Positions 25,001 to 31,458 of a stretch of 39,809 nucleotides of DNA are shown piece after piece. Under the pieces are notes generated by a model. The model was not told the origin of the DNA and did no database searches. It worked only from the letters and a program-made list of their open reading frames with translations. The DNA is taken from contig CAZMAF010000007.1 of NCBI GenBank assembly GCA_964564225.1, positions 1 to 39,809 on the forward strand. Direction: 5' to 3'. Position 1 is the stretch's first letter. Each line of letters opens with the position of its first letter. This DNA is from RGIG1993 sp964564225. Its GTDB lineage: Bacteria; Bacillota; Clostridia; Oscillospirales; CAG-272. Position numbers and translations under genes: made by a program.

Positions 25001-26690
25001 TGGATATTTGTTCTCGGTAAAGACGGAATATGTAGCGCTTGTCAACCCTGAGGATAATTATGTGAGCGCAGGTCAGGGTATGATCTATCCGAGCTTTACT
25101 GTTGATATCGGAGATAACGCGCAGGATAAAGTTGAGGGAAGCAACGTATATTGCTACCATGATAACGGAACGGTTTATATTTCCTTTGACGACGGCGGCT
25201 CAAAGACGTTTTATTTTGACGGATTGTGTCAGGCCGTGAAAGGACTCAACGCGCTTACAATTGCTAACATTTATCTTGACGGCGTGCGTGTTGAGGAAAA
25301 TAGTATATTCTTTGATGCTTCGGGTAATCATGTGCTGACCTTTGAGTTTGATGATCCCTACAACTATGATGTAAGCGGTAACCCGGTGGTCAGACAGCAT
25401 ACCACGAGCTTGAATATATCCGTATCTGAAGCTATGCCGAATGCTAAGAATGCAGAATTTACCTTCGGTAGCTCCAATCTTCCTTCCGATAGCATTATAA
25501 TCGACAACGTAACGCATCTGTCCATCAGCAAGGACTATGCAACCGGATCTTCTATAGGAAGTATTACCATCGACGGCAACGTAATTTATTATCCTATTGT
25601 TGAAGCATACACTTCTGACGGTGCATACGCGCATAGTTCTTTAAATTCATGGTATATGTGCTTCCCGGTATTTAAGGGGGCGGTAACGATCACCGATTAC
25701 GCAGATGCCGGAACGGGAGACGCGATTGTATATAATGCTTCTACCACGACTCTCCCTGCTAACCTTACCGTTATAGGCGAAAAGGGCGACACTTATGCAG
25801 GCGGTCCGGAAAAAGCATTCAAGTATCAATCATCTTCCACAGCTCCTGCCGATCCCGCTAATGTAGACGGAGTGCTTTGCTATAAGTCTCCCACGCTCTC
25901 CAATAACGCACGTGCTGAGCTGACTTACGTTGTTCGTTATCAGTATACCGATAACGTCGGAGCAACATATTATTATCACATCGGGTACCATTGTCCTGAA
26001 ACTACTGTAAGCAACAGTTGCGTAACGCCCGATACTCTCGTAACGCTTGCAGACGGAACGCAGAAGGAAATTCAGTATGTGACCTATGCGGACAAACTGC
26101 TTGTCTGGAACTTCAATAAGGGTGGGTACGATGTTATCGGCGCATCCATCGTTATGAATCACGGTTATGCCGAATATACTGTCGTTACTGTGAACTTTGC
26201 TGATGGAACTTCCGTAAATACTATCAACGGCCACGGCTTCTTTGATGTTTCGGAAAATAAGTTCGTTATCTTGGATGAAGAAAACGTAGCTGATTACGTT
26301 GGACACGATTTTGTCAAGACGGACGGCAACGGATACACTACGACGAAGCTCGTTGGTTACAGTGTTTCCGGAGCGTATACGGAAAGTTGGTCCATATTGA
26401 CCGCAGGATATTACAACTGTATTCTTGAGGGTATGTGGACACTTACTCCCGCAGAGGTCGAAGGCAGTCCGGATTATCTGATGCCTTTTGAGATCAAGGA
26501 AATGAAGTATGACGAGGATGCCATGAAGGCTGATATTGAGAAGTACGGTCTTTACACTTACGAAGAATTTGCAGACCTTATCACGATTGAGCAGTTCGAG
26601 GCTCTCGGTCTTTCAACCTTCAAGGTGGCTGTAGGAAAGGGTTATATTACCTACGAGGATATCCTTTTCCTCATCAATCTTCATTGTTAA
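22053..26690 (+). CDS. Giant prepilin-type surface protein with C-terminal Hint domain
   Basis: The 1545-residue protein begins like a type IV prepilin: a short basic leader ending in G9, then FTIVE with Glu at +5 and a hydrophobic helix (11-32), so cleavage after G9 by a prepilin peptidase is expected. Ordinary pilins have about 150 residues. A BIG2-like domain lies at about 370-475 (W424 in VIWESDNEYVSVSADGKI), a repetitive beta-helix-like region at about 700-900, then more beta-rich sequence. From C1323 (CVTPDTLVTLADGTQKEI) a Hint domain runs to about 1457, with T1390 and H1394 in NTINGHGFFD as block-B-like residues and YYNCILEG at its end. An 88-residue helical tail follows and ends in Cys1545. 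There is no C-terminal Asn splice junction, so intein splicing is not expected. The domain content is read by eye; function is inferred. Confidence 0.8.
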   Translation: MKTTINKKGFTIVELVIVIAVIAILAAVLIPTFTGVIKNANKVADEQEAAMFNRQLAIAGTVTSGAELVKALGDILGDETLAPRSASYGYHYWYDVKNNTVVLKSYEEIAELNDAQRSIAYSDAKTDSESEFTVVMLSMDNVFAVSDEEGSLGDVSDRVEVLSSDAVVARRIAFAESEQDSFRMFGNYYLLDNGGSVIGEALSALESGDDVADKVKALTEVKINSDNRVMADTLINKLSEVVIVGNGMTFVYNADTVTKFYFAPGIETVSSNIYYYYESEYIAKPENVVSITVPSTVTLVEEKALIFESTGEMKVMVQTAFGGAERIASVFQANSTSGIIVDISDNEYTISGATLMGADGSENQLAYGNPVVSFDIITPADTEFCKFVLDNMYIAYNHTEAIQLGAGNFVGVNEGAVSSEQVIWESDNEYVSVSADGKISVVGIPPAGNCIANITATAVAGNGEAVRTLTVNIVRPIDVEFTFASDTYDMTVDGDDFAEEIILTYKGDTVDFAFTDFYNNCNITGVVECDTSVTIIAGEGSLFEIRHNGTNYVLTLLKPTESENETQQFTVKIGSVLTKTFEVSVNDVSAEPFKVKDPFASASFLYRVGNKNAITLGIFFSNDKPAETTDLKITDVTLLAPIGTNANFKATVNNTASNNGAWSVSGDNWESTTIQFSGTGVAKIQLGEVSITVEVVDGLNALSYADFKSGNNIVMLGDIAISSGSKFAFMNTTLYGNDFTFDVSAGNYNADSDSVLTDNYVIYLFNGILDNVKIIGKVFDSFSITDDSADNICNVLVAGESKILNCYISYCSAPVRLKNGNLEIVNTTLLGGSVANLDIRGGHVILDTVTTINQKSVNGTPASEGAVGLGVIVWYEGITDASVTVKGTFTQYNCMSESDFKSIPLSLNGISLSNTIANAIFDANSGTSKFIYTDNSGIRWINTGIFSMTDAFSSDHINHVAFSNSNEYDGAAVSYSYMGKTYNGYLFSVKTEYVALVNPEDNYVSAGQGMIYPSFTVDIGDNAQDKVEGSNVYCYHDNGTVYISFDDGGSKTFYFDGLCQAVKGLNALTIANIYLDGVRVEENSIFFDASGNHVLTFEFDDPYNYDVSGNPVVRQHTTSLNISVSEAMPNAKNAEFTFGSSNLPSDSIIIDNVTHLSISKDYATGSSIGSITIDGNVIYYPIVEAYTSDGAYAHSSLNSWYMCFPVFKGAVTITDYADAGTGDAIVYNASTTTLPANLTVIGEKGDTYAGGPEKAFKYQSSSTAPADPANVDGVLCYKSPTLSNNARAELTYVVRYQYTDNVGATYYYHIGYHCPETTVSNSCVTPDTLVTLADGTQKEIQYVTYADKLLVWNFNKGGYDVIGASIVMNHGYAEYTVVTVNFADGTSVNTINGHGFFDVSENKFVILDEENVADYVGHDFVKTDGNGYTTTKLVGYSVSGAYTESWSILTAGYYNCILEGMWTLTPAEVEGSPDYLMPFEIKEMKYDEDAMKADIEKYGLYTYEEFADLITIEQFEALGLSTFKVAVGKGYITYEDILFLINLHC

Positions 26691-26698
26691 ACCTACAC

Positions 26699-26727
26699 TA
26701 CTCCACTCGGTATACCCGAGTGGAGTA
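26699..26727 (+). terminator. Strong hairpin after the prepilin-Hint gene, possible leaky terminator
   Basis: A 12-bp perfect stem (TACTCCACTCGG, 26699-26710; CCGAGTGGAGTA, 26716-26727) with loop TATAC lies 8 bp after the stop. The following TGCCAATTGTTTT has only a weak U-run and runs into the next ribosome-binding site. It may partly terminate, or protect the 3' end of the upstream message. Confidence 0.6.
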
Positions 26728-26750
26728 TGCCAATTGTTTTAAGGAAAAAT

Positions 26751-27416
26751 ATGAATTTGTTAAGAAATATTAATCTTAAGGATAAGAAAACTCTGATCAT
26801 CATGATTGCGATTGCAGTCCTGCTGGTTGCCTTGATCGCTGCGATCGTTGCGGTATCCGTAACGAATCGTGTGGCCGATGAGCATGGCAAAAACATTCGG
26901 AGTATTTATATTGACTCGTGGCCTGAAAAGCTGCAGTATTACGTTGGCGAGGAAGCCAATTACGACGGACTTGTGATAGGGGTGCTGAAGAATAACAACT
27001 CCAACGAGTTGATTACATATTCGCAGGACACCAAGGACGAATTTACAATTACCGGTTTTGATGCGGCGAAGGCAACCGATGAGCAGAGCATAACCGTAAA
27101 ATATAAAGGCTTCACGTGTAAATTCTATATCTCGGTCAAGGAAGTTCCGAAGCCGGCTCCCGTTCTTACGTCTATCAGTATTTCAGTAATGCCAAAGACC
27201 GAATATAAGGTTGGTGAATGGCTCGACGTCTCTGAGGGAATGATTACAAAGCATTACAGCGATGGCACAACCAAGAATACGATAATGCTTAACAGTTACG
27301 TGAGCGGTTGGGAAGAAGCGTATCAAGCCGGCGAGGGAACTTATACGCTGACTGTGAAGTTTAAGGAAACCGGTATTCTTGTGAAAACCACCTTCGACAT
27401 TACCATAACGGAGTAG
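26751..27416 (+). CDS. Membrane-anchored protein with two bacterial Ig-like domains
   Basis: The 221-residue protein has a lysine-rich N-terminus, one membrane helix (about 14-37) and two extracytoplasmic domains of about 80-90 residues. Each fits the Big_3-type Ig-like pattern: a strand ending in a Tyr-containing YYVGEEANYDGLVI or YKVGEWLDVSEGMI segment, then a Thr/Val-rich strand block. They are joined by a proline hinge (VPKPAP). Such domains usually serve in adhesion or as spacers. An in-frame ATG at 26727 is rejected because AAGGA lies 5 bp before the ATG at 26751. It follows the prepilin-Hint gene by 60 bp and precedes the next gene by 3 bp. Confidence 0.75.
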   Translation: MNLLRNINLKDKKTLIIMIAIAVLLVALIAAIVAVSVTNRVADEHGKNIRSIYIDSWPEKLQYYVGEEANYDGLVIGVLKNNNSNELITYSQDTKDEFTITGFDAAKATDEQSITVKYKGFTCKFYISVKEVPKPAPVLTSISISVMPKTEYKVGEWLDVSEGMITKHYSDGTTKNTIMLNSYVSGWEEAYQAGEGTYTLTVKFKETGILVKTTFDITITE

Positions 27417-27419
27417 CTT

Positions 27420-28349
27420 ATGACATCGGGCGGTCGTTATCACATCGGACTTTTCCTTGCTACCGTGGCGGTTTTGTCGTTAAGTGCTTTTGCAATATCC
27501 AAAATGCCGAAAAGGTGGCAAAGCGTTATGTTCGTTATTGCTGCTGCACTTGGTTCGGGCGGCATTTTCTTTCGCTATGCGATGAACCTATCTTTCACTG
27601 AAGGTCTGCATCTTGACGCGCTTCTCATTCAGATGCTTCAGGTATGCAATTTTAACTTTATTTTGCTTCCGGTGATGCTTCTTCCGAAGTGCGAGACGGC
27701 GAGACAGTATTCGGCGTTTTTTTCAATGTTTGCGGCATTTACAACAATTGTCAGTCTTCCCGCATCTTTTGCTGCGTACGAGTGGTATGATGTAAGCGTA
27801 TTGAATTTTTGGTTCAATCACGTTTTTGCGATAACACTTCCGATCTGGATGATTGTCGCAGGCAGATTACGCCCTAACAGAAGATATATCCCGATTGTGA
27901 GCGGATGTGTTTTCTGCTATTTTACGCTTGTTTATCTGATTACCGAAGCGCTTATGGCCTTTGGTGTGCTGCCCGAGGGAAGCTGCTTCTCATACGTTTA
28001 TTCGCCGAAAGGTATGCCTGTTCTTACTCAACTCTACGAGTTGATAGGCGTGCCGTATCTGTATCTTTTGCCTGTGTTTTTCATTCTTGTCGGTATATTT
28101 TACCTTTGGTCAATGCCGTTTAATAGATCCGTTTGTTTCGACTTCGGCGACGGAAGACGTCGGAAGCGTTACGGAGTAATCGGTGATGAGATACCGTCGG
28201 TGTATGACGGTTTGGAGCGGAAAGGCTATGCGCTTATAGGCTGGAGCGATGATGCGGCTGATGCAACGGCGAAATATGAGGTCGGCTCAAAAATCGTGGT
28301 CGGTACGAAAAACACCGTGCTTTATGCCGTTTGGAAGAAGCTTGATTGA
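27420..28349 (+). CDS. YwaF/TMEM164-like membrane protein with C-terminal B-repeat
   Basis: The 309-residue protein has about seven membrane helices (near 8-26, 33-55, 67-88, 97-120, 128-148, 157-183, 211-233). Segments such as LLIQMLQVCNFNFILL, FWFNHVFAITLPIWMIVAGRLRPNRR and the late LPVFF...MPF fit the YwaF/TMEM164-type family, whose bacterial role is not established. Residues about 238-309 form a soluble tail with the InlB-type B-repeat pattern (VCFDFGDG, then RKGYALIGWSDDA, then NTVLYAVW). With seven helices the tail lies on the opposite side from the N-terminus, probably outside. GGAG sits within the end of the previous gene, so the two are coupled. Confidence 0.65.
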   Translation: MTSGGRYHIGLFLATVAVLSLSAFAISKMPKRWQSVMFVIAAALGSGGIFFRYAMNLSFTEGLHLDALLIQMLQVCNFNFILLPVMLLPKCETARQYSAFFSMFAAFTTIVSLPASFAAYEWYDVSVLNFWFNHVFAITLPIWMIVAGRLRPNRRYIPIVSGCVFCYFTLVYLITEALMAFGVLPEGSCFSYVYSPKGMPVLTQLYELIGVPYLYLLPVFFILVGIFYLWSMPFNRSVCFDFGDGRRRKRYGVIGDEIPSVYDGLERKGYALIGWSDDAADATAKYEVGSKIVVGTKNTVLYAVWKKLD

Positions 28350-28428
28350 TGATTGGAGCATGAATGAGATGATATTCCGCATCGGATATTGAAGTATAAA
28401 CGGTTGTCTTGTTTTACAGTAGAGATGC

Positions 28429-28470
28429 CCATTTTTAAATTGTTGATAATTTGAAAATGGATTGTTTTTT
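28429..28470 (+). terminator. Terminator of the surface cluster, overlapping the next promoter
   Basis: CCATTTTTAAATT (28429-28441) pairs with AATTTGAAAATGG (28448-28460) over 13 bp with one G-U pair, loop GTTGAT, then ATTGTTTTTT. It lies 80 bp after the YwaF-like gene. Confidence 0.75.
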
Positions 28471-28490
28471 ATGGTGTATGGGTATATACT
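28462..28490 (+). promoter_or_regulatory. Probable promoter of the 28527 gene
   Basis: TTGTTT (28462-28467), a 17-bp spacer and TATACT (28485-28490). The -35 lies in the U-run of the upstream terminator. The start codon is 36 bp downstream. Confidence 0.6.
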
Positions 28491-28526
28491 GTTTATCTAA
28501 ACATTAGTTCAGAAAGAGTGCATATT

Positions 28527-30215
28527 ATGAAGAATTTTCTAAAAAACAAATCGGTTAAAATTGTCATACTTTCGATGGTTGCGTTTTTTGTTGCTTTTCT
28601 GGTCTATTATGTAACGTTGCCTGCTCTTAACGTACACAGTACCGGTTTTTGGCTTTACCTGTTCTTCTTACTTTTGTTGGCAGGAGGCGTGGTTGGCGTG
28701 TTTGATATTTCCAATATTTTGTCGATACAAGTTCAGAAATTTGCAATTCCGAAAAAGGAAAACGTGGTCAGGGAGCAAGGTAAACCGATTTTTTTGACAC
28801 ACTCTCTTGTCTTTAAGATCGGTATTGTTCTGATTGTTCTTCCGATTGCGGTTTTGGTGATTGGCGGTATTTTTTCTTCGACGGTATTTAATGCAAGACG
28901 TTACGCCGATGTTATTAGCGTGGAAGAACTGGTGTTTGAGGAAGATATGCCAAGTGTATCAGAGATCACGAATATTGCACTTGTTGATACTGAATCGGCA
29001 AGAATTCTCGGTACGAGAAAGCTTGGCGCTCTTGCGAATGTCGTATCTCAGTACGTTGTCAGCGATCGGTACACGCAGATCAATTACAAGGGACATCCAA
29101 TGAAGGTGGCAAGTCTTGAATACGATGGCTTTTTTAAATGGCTCAATAATCGCAGCCGCGGCGTGCCGGGTTATATTATGGTAGATGCAGTCAACAACAA
29201 AGCGGAATATATTGAGTTGTCGAACGGTATTGTTTATACTGAAAGTGCATACTTGGGCGAGGACCTTGAAAGAAAACTTCGCTTTGATTATCCGACTAAG
29301 ATTTTCCAAGGTATATCCTTTGAAGTTGATGAGGAGGGCAAGGTTTGGTACGTCGTGTCTTGCGCGACGGCAAGGGTTGGTCTTTTTGGCGCAATGGATA
29401 TTCATGAGGTGATCTTGTTTGATCCTGCGACGGGTGAATCTTCGCTTGTTGCGGTAGAAAATACGCCTTCCTGGGTAGATATTGTATATGATGGATATCT
29501 TGCTTGTGAGAAGTATGACTGGAAGGGCATTTATTCCGGCGGCTTTTTGAATTCGATCATCGGTAACAAAGGATGTAAGCAGACGACCGATGATTTCGGT
29601 TATATTATGCGAGATGATGACGTATGGTATTTTACCGGTGTTACTTCGGTTACGGCAGATGAATCCAATATCGGCTTCGTTCTATCCTGTGCGAGAACCG
29701 GTGCGTATAAATTCTATTCGGTTGAAGGAGCGGAGGAGCATTCCGCGATGGGTGCTGCTGAGGGTGAAGTTCAGGAAAAGGAATATTATGCTTCTTTCCC
29801 GACGCTTGTAAATATAGCGGGCGAGCCGACTTATATTATGGTTTTGAAGGATGCCAATGCACTTGTTAAGCTTTACGCTCTCGTTAACGTCGAACAGTAC
29901 AATATCGTGGCGACTGCTGAAACTCAGAGCGACGTGATCGCGGCGTATATTCAGCTTCTGTCTAAAAGCGGTATTGATATTTCAGGTTCGCAGAATCCTG
30001 AAGATTTGGCAGAGTTTACGATCAAGGATATTAAGTTTCTTTCGATGTCCGGTACGGATTTTGTGTATATTACAGCGGAGGATGATAGGGTATACCGTAT
30101 TGAGTTTAATGCTTCTAATGAAGCGGTAGTTTTACTGAAGGTCGGTGATACGATTTCGGTAAATGCTGTACTGGATGAAAAGACGGGTATATACCATGTT
30201 CGGCTTTTTAAATAA
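28527..30215 (+). CDS. Three-helix membrane protein with large ectodomain, unknown
   Basis: The 562-residue protein has three membrane helices (about 10-32, 40-60, 96-118), which would put the remaining 440 residues outside the cytoplasm. The ectodomain is mixed alpha/beta with segments such as SRGVPGYIMVDAVNNKAEYI and LRFDYPTKIFQGISFEVDEEG. I recall similar conserved membrane proteins in other Firmicutes but can give no function. GTG at 28518 is in frame; the ATG at 28527 after AGAAAGAG is the likelier start. It has its own promoter, so it may not belong to the operon just upstream. It converges on spoVM and rsgA. Confidence 0.7.
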   Translation: MKNFLKNKSVKIVILSMVAFFVAFLVYYVTLPALNVHSTGFWLYLFFLLLLAGGVVGVFDISNILSIQVQKFAIPKKENVVREQGKPIFLTHSLVFKIGIVLIVLPIAVLVIGGIFSSTVFNARRYADVISVEELVFEEDMPSVSEITNIALVDTESARILGTRKLGALANVVSQYVVSDRYTQINYKGHPMKVASLEYDGFFKWLNNRSRGVPGYIMVDAVNNKAEYIELSNGIVYTESAYLGEDLERKLRFDYPTKIFQGISFEVDEEGKVWYVVSCATARVGLFGAMDIHEVILFDPATGESSLVAVENTPSWVDIVYDGYLACEKYDWKGIYSGGFLNSIIGNKGCKQTTDDFGYIMRDDDVWYFTGVTSVTADESNIGFVLSCARTGAYKFYSVEGAEEHSAMGAAEGEVQEKEYYASFPTLVNIAGEPTYIMVLKDANALVKLYALVNVEQYNIVATAETQSDVIAAYIQLLSKSGIDISGSQNPEDLAEFTIKDIKFLSMSGTDFVYITAEDDRVYRIEFNASNEAVVLLKVGDTISVNAVLDEKTGIYHVRLFK

Positions 30216-30221
30216 TAAAAT

Positions 30222-30258
30222 AAGAATGCTGTCGGTGTAAACCGACAGCATTCTTGTT
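30222..30258. terminator. Bidirectional terminator between the 28527 gene and spoVM
   Basis: A 14-bp perfect stem (AAGAATGCTGTCGG, 30222-30235; CCGACAGCATTCTT, 30242-30255) with a 6-nt loop. On the minus strand it is followed by ATTTTATTATT. Confidence 0.85.
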
Positions 30259-30262
30259 ATGT

Positions 30263-30340
30263 TTATCCTTTGTGGAATTTGAAAATCCGTCGTAAAATTC
30301 CTTTTAACAGACGGGGCGCTTTTACGGTAACGATCTTCAT
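30263..30340 (-). CDS. spoVM: Stage V sporulation protein M-like peptide
   Basis: A 25-codon gene that is easily missed. On the minus strand an ATG at 30340-30338 sits 4 bp after GGAGGGT, a very strong ribosome-binding site. The peptide starts MKIVTVKAPRLLKGILRR and ends FKFHKG. It matches the 26-residue B. subtilis SpoVM in length, the MK start, Lys7, the key Pro9, Gly14-Ile15 and Arg17, plus an amphipathic helix. SpoVM senses the convex forespore membrane and anchors the SpoIVA coat base. It lies 55 bp downstream of rsgA, as in B. subtilis where spoVM is a few genes after rsgA (cpgA). It implies a spore former. Confidence 0.85.
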   Translation of the reverse strand: MKIVTVKAPRLLKGILRRIFKFHKG

Positions 30341-30369
30341 ATTCACCCTCCTTCTATGTCGTTATTTTC

Positions 30370-30399
30370 AGTATATGACACAGAAAGCGAGAGGGTCAA
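30370..30399 (-). promoter_or_regulatory. Possible spoVM promoter overlapping the rsgA stop
   Basis: On the minus strand TTGACC (30399-30394), an 18-bp spacer and TATACT (30375-30370). The same site reads CATATACT, also close to the -10 of the mother-cell factor sigma-E, which controls spoVM in Bacillus. Which sigma factor applies cannot be told from sequence. Confidence 0.45.
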
Positions 30400-31322
30400 G
30401 ATTTCTTCTTGTCCCACGGATTTTTGTTTTTAAAAATTTTGTAGAGCGTTACAAAGCTGTCGTGACGGCTTTTGGGAATTTCACCTGATTGTACGGCTTC
30501 ATAGATGGCACAGCCTTCTTCGCAGAGATGCGTGCACCGTGTGTATCGACAGTGTCCGAGTTTGGATTGAAATTCTCGGAAGGTGTATGGAAGCTCGTCT
30601 TTAGCGAAGAAGTCAAAGCGTTCAAAGTCGAGCATGGAAAAGCCGGGTGTGTCGGCGATATAGCCGGAAAAGCTTCCCGACAGAAGCTGATCTAACGGAA
30701 AAAGCTCTACGTGACGAGTTGTATGTTTTCCGCGCATGGTTTTGCGCGATACGCTGTTTGTGACGATTGAAAGCGAAGGAAAGAGCAGATTCATAAGGGT
30801 GCTTTTACCAGCACCTGAAGCGCCCGCAAATGCTGTAATTCCGTTGGACGCGCGATCGGCTAAATATTGCCGCAGAGCGTGGATTGAATCGGGTTTGGTG
30901 AAATCTGTTTGGAATACGGTAAAGTTGGGTTTATAGATTTGGGCAAGTTCGTCTGCTTTTTGGGGATCAAGGTCGCATTTTGAGATTACAATAATCGGTT
31001 CGATGGCGAGCGATTCGGCAATGGCGATCAGTTTATCAAGTGTGAAAAGATCGCTTTCAGGATTTTTGGTGGGAACGACACAGAAAAGCGTATCGAGATT
31101 GGCAAGCGGTGGTCGAATGAGAATATTTTTGCGCTTGTCGATAGAATGGATTACCGGGTTTTGGTTTTCATCAAAAAAAAGTGTGACGGTATCTCCGACA
31201 GTAGGCGTATTTTTTTCGTGGCGGAATGCGCCTTTTGCGCGACATTCTACGAGACCTTCGTCGGTTTTGATGCAGTATAAGCCGCCGAGGCCTTTGATGA
31301 TACGTCCCTTGATGAGTTTCAT
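30396..31322 (-). CDS. rsgA: Ribosome small subunit-dependent GTPase RsgA
   Basis: RsgA is a circularly permuted GTPase that tests late 30S assembly. The 308-residue protein has an N-terminal OB domain (about 1-70), then the G motifs in permuted order: G4 SKCD (114-117), G1 GASGAGKS (167-174) and G3 DTPG (224-227). A C-terminal zinc site follows, with C258, C263, H265 and C271. In many Firmicutes rsgA follows prpC and prkC; here it stands alone with its own promoter, with spoVM downstream. Confidence 0.97.
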   Translation of the reverse strand: MKLIKGRIIKGLGGLYCIKTDEGLVECRAKGAFRHEKNTPTVGDTVTLFFDENQNPVIHSIDKRKNILIRPPLANLDTLFCVVPTKNPESDLFTLDKLIAIAESLAIEPIIVISKCDLDPQKADELAQIYKPNFTVFQTDFTKPDSIHALRQYLADRASNGITAFAGASGAGKSTLMNLLFPSLSIVTNSVSRKTMRGKHTTRHVELFPLDQLLSGSFSGYIADTPGFSMLDFERFDFFAKDELPYTFREFQSKLGHCRYTRCTHLCEEGCAIYEAVQSGEIPKSRHDSFVTLYKIFKNKNPWDKKKS

Positions 31323-31352
31323 AAGCTACCTTCTTTTAGTCAATATGGTTAT

Positions 31353-31381
31353 ATTATAATAAAATGGGTACATTTTTTCAA
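31353..31381 (-). promoter_or_regulatory. Promoter of rsgA
   Basis: On the minus strand TTGAAA (31381-31376), a 17-bp spacer and TATAAT (31358-31353), 30 bp upstream of the start. It is back to back with the PHP gene promoter. Confidence 0.85.
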
Positions 31382-31399
31382 GTATTTTTTGAAAACTTC

Positions 31400-31428
31400 T
31401 TGAAATAATATGTTTTTTGATGTAAAAT
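31400..31428 (+). promoter_or_regulatory. Promoter of the second PHP gene
   Basis: TTGAAA (31400-31405), a 17-bp spacer and TAAAAT (31423-31428), 30 bp upstream of the ATG. Confidence 0.8.
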
Positions 31429-31458
31429 AACGTTATCAAAAGAAAGGGTTTTACGGAA

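Noticed and set aside
26019..26690. Protein-splicing intein in the giant prepilin gene
   Set aside because: There is no C-terminal HN splice junction and no second extein resembling a known protein; the domain sits near the C-terminus of a surface protein.
30270..30488. 72-codon plus-strand frame over spoVM and the rsgA 3' end
   Set aside because: It is antisense to two genes with better evidence and has no recognisable content.
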